A stretch of 7,148 nucleotides of DNA from Gemmatimonadota bacterium (lineage in GTDB: Bacteria > Latescibacterota > UBA2968 > UBA8231): positions 1 to 7,148 of the forward strand of contig VXZF01000714.1 of assembly GCA_009845645.1 (NCBI GenBank), in the 5' to 3' direction. A program made the position numbers and the translations under genes. The notes beneath the pieces are model-generated. The model saw only the letters and a list, made by a program, of their open reading frames with translations, was not told the DNA's origin and ran no database searches. Of the stretch, positions 6,166-7,148 are shown in pieces; position 1 is the first letter of the stretch, and each line of letters starts with the position of its first letter.

Positions 6166-7148
6166 TTGACCGCGACTTCACCAACTTCACAGCGGCCCGG
6201 CCTCCGCGCCCTGCTCGTCGGCGCAGCGGGTGCTTGGGCCATTGGCGCCGGCGTCCCGTATTGCAACATGGTGCTCCACGGCTCTCGGATCGCCTCGTAC
6301 TTCAACACGCCCGCCGCCATCATTCTCTTCTTCTTTCTGGTCTTTGTCGGCAACACCCTGCTGGGCTTCATGCGCCGCTCGTGGATGCTGACCCGGGCCG
6401 AGTTGGCGCTCATCTATATTATGTGGATCGTCGCCACCTCAATCCCCGAATGGGGGCTTACTGCCTTTCTCCTGCCCGATATTACCAGCGTCATCTACTA
6501 TGCCACGCCCGAGAACAACTGGGCCGAGCTCCTCCATCCACTCATCCCCGATTGGATCATCCCCCACCACGACTTCGACCAGATCAAAAACTTCTACGAA
6601 GGCGCGCCACAGGGGCAGGGCATCCCTTGGGCGTTATGGCTGTCCCCGCTGGCGTTGTGGGTGCCTTTCGTGCTGGCACTCTACGTGGCGATGATTTCCA
6701 TTGTGGTTGTCTTGCGCAAACAGTGGATCGAAAACGAGCGCCTGATTTTCCCACTGGTCCAGCTCCCCATCGCCATGCTCCGAGAAGAAGATCAGCGCCC
6801 CGGAGTACTCAACGCCTTTTTCAAAAATCCGCTGATGTGGATCGGCTTTGCCATACCCGCCCTCATCCAGAGCGTCAATGGCCTCAATCACTATTTTCCC
6901 TACTTCCCCCGCGTCGGTCTCGATAGCTCAGTCCCGCTCTTCCGCGACAGCATCGAGGTTCCGCTCCGGCTCAGCTTCCAGATGCTGGGCTTTTCCTATT
7001 TCGTCAACCGCGACATTGCCTTTGGGCTGTGCTTCTTCTATTTGCTCAACACCGTTCAGCAGGGCATCTTCAACGTACTCGGCGTCCAGAAGATCGATCC
7101 CGTACTCGGAGCCTACAGTACCTATACGGGTTCGATCGTCGTCCACCA
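6166..7148 (+). CDS. DUF6785-like polytopic membrane protein, N-terminal part (C-terminus outside window)
   Basis: 327 codons are open to the right edge. The start is uncertain. TTG 6166 is preferred because it leaves a 12-residue tail before the first hydrophobic segment (GLRALLVGAAGAWAIGAG). The first in-frame ATG (6268, residue 35) would remove that segment. No Shine-Dalgarno precedes TTG 6166. Hydrophobic segments lie near residues 13-31, 50-68, 79-103 and 161-183, with more after 220. Motifs I associate with DUF6785/OPT-like proteins are YYATPENNWAELL (111-123), FYEG (143-146), RKQWIENERLIFPLVQLP (184-201) and, further on, MWIGF, NGLNHYFPYFP and FGLCFFYLLN. Inner-membrane location is expected. 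Substrate and function are unknown; transport is only suggested by topology. It lies 20 bases after the large exported gene, so co-transcription is likely, perhaps modulated by the hairpin between them. Confidence 0.8.
   Translation, partial: MTATSPTSQRPGLRALLVGAAGAWAIGAGVPYCNMVLHGSRIASYFNTPAAIILFFFLVFVGNTLLGFMRRSWMLTRAELALIYIMWIVATSIPEWGLTAFLLPDITSVIYYATPENNWAELLHPLIPDWIIPHHDFDQIKNFYEGAPQGQGIPWALWLSPLALWVPFVLALYVAMISIVVVLRKQWIENERLIFPLVQLPIAMLREEDQRPGVLNAFFKNPLMWIGFAIPALIQSVNGLNHYFPYFPRVGLDSSVPLFRDSIEVPLRLSFQMLGFSYFVNRDIAFGLCFFYLLNTVQQGIFNVLGVQKIDPVLGAYSTYTGSIVVH

Noticed and set aside
6153..6168. Sequence resembling the 3' tail of 16S rRNA (CACCCCTCCATTCCTT)
   Set aside because: The resemblance to CACCTCCTT is interrupted and pyrimidine-rich stretches like this are common; no rRNA context is present.
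6131..6170. Intrinsic terminator after the large exported gene
   Set aside because: The stem is good, but the bases after it are mixed C and T with no T-run, and the next gene begins at once, so a simple terminator call is not supported.
5543..6190. Minus-strand 215-aa reading frame opposite the end of the exported protein
   Set aside because: It is antisense to the clear FlgD-like domain; its openness is explained by GC-rich codon use of the real gene, and no motif was recognised.
6234..6926. Plus-strand 230-aa reading frame
   Set aside because: It is rich in Arg, His and Pro, and is a frame-shifted shadow of the membrane protein whose hydrophobic segments and DUF6785-like motifs run in the other frame.

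Overview
The window looks like a chromosomal segment from a GC-rich, Gram-negative-type bacterium. It encodes a lipoprotein signal, a classical Sec signal peptide, a SurA/PpiC-type periplasmic foldase and a secreted protein ending in a FlgD-like Ig domain of the kind used in or near type IX secretion. Discoidin-like repeat proteins, FlgD-like C-termini and DUF6785-type membrane proteins together remind me of Latescibacterota- or Poribacteria-like lineages. This is a recollection-based inference and not a taxonomic assignment.

Layout. Positions 1-1145 (minus strand) hold the first 381 codons of a TMTC/DUF1736-type GT-C membrane glycosyltransferase. It starts at TTG behind a good Shine-Dalgarno and runs off the left edge. 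A 49-bp AT-rich divergent intergenic region (1146-1194) follows, with a perfect TATAAT and two inverted repeats. Three plus-strand genes then lie head to tail with 19-20 nt gaps and look like one operon. The first is a 554-aa lipoprotein with two parvulin-like domains (1195-2859). The second is a 1088-aa exported multidomain protein with discoidin-like and other beta-rich regions, repeat insertions and a FlgD-like C-terminus (2879-6145). The third is the first 327 codons of a multi-spanning DUF6785-like membrane protein (6166 to the right edge).

How they may work together. The lipoprotein foldase directly precedes the giant exported protein and may be its dedicated periplasmic chaperone. Both parvulin domains have lost the usual N-terminal histidine, so chaperone activity is likelier than isomerase activity. 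The giant protein is probably displayed on or released from the surface, where its discoidin-like domains could bind glycans or other ligands. The DUF6785 protein has unknown function. A 9-bp hairpin spanning the stop codon of the giant gene may couple or modulate expression of the membrane gene.

The most unusual feature is a family of short repeats in the giant protein (aromatic, two residues, then Leu/Ala-Pro, usually followed by Gly-x-Ile). They sit in four blocks that appear to interrupt folded domains. No RNA genes, CRISPR arrays, insertion sequences or origins were seen.
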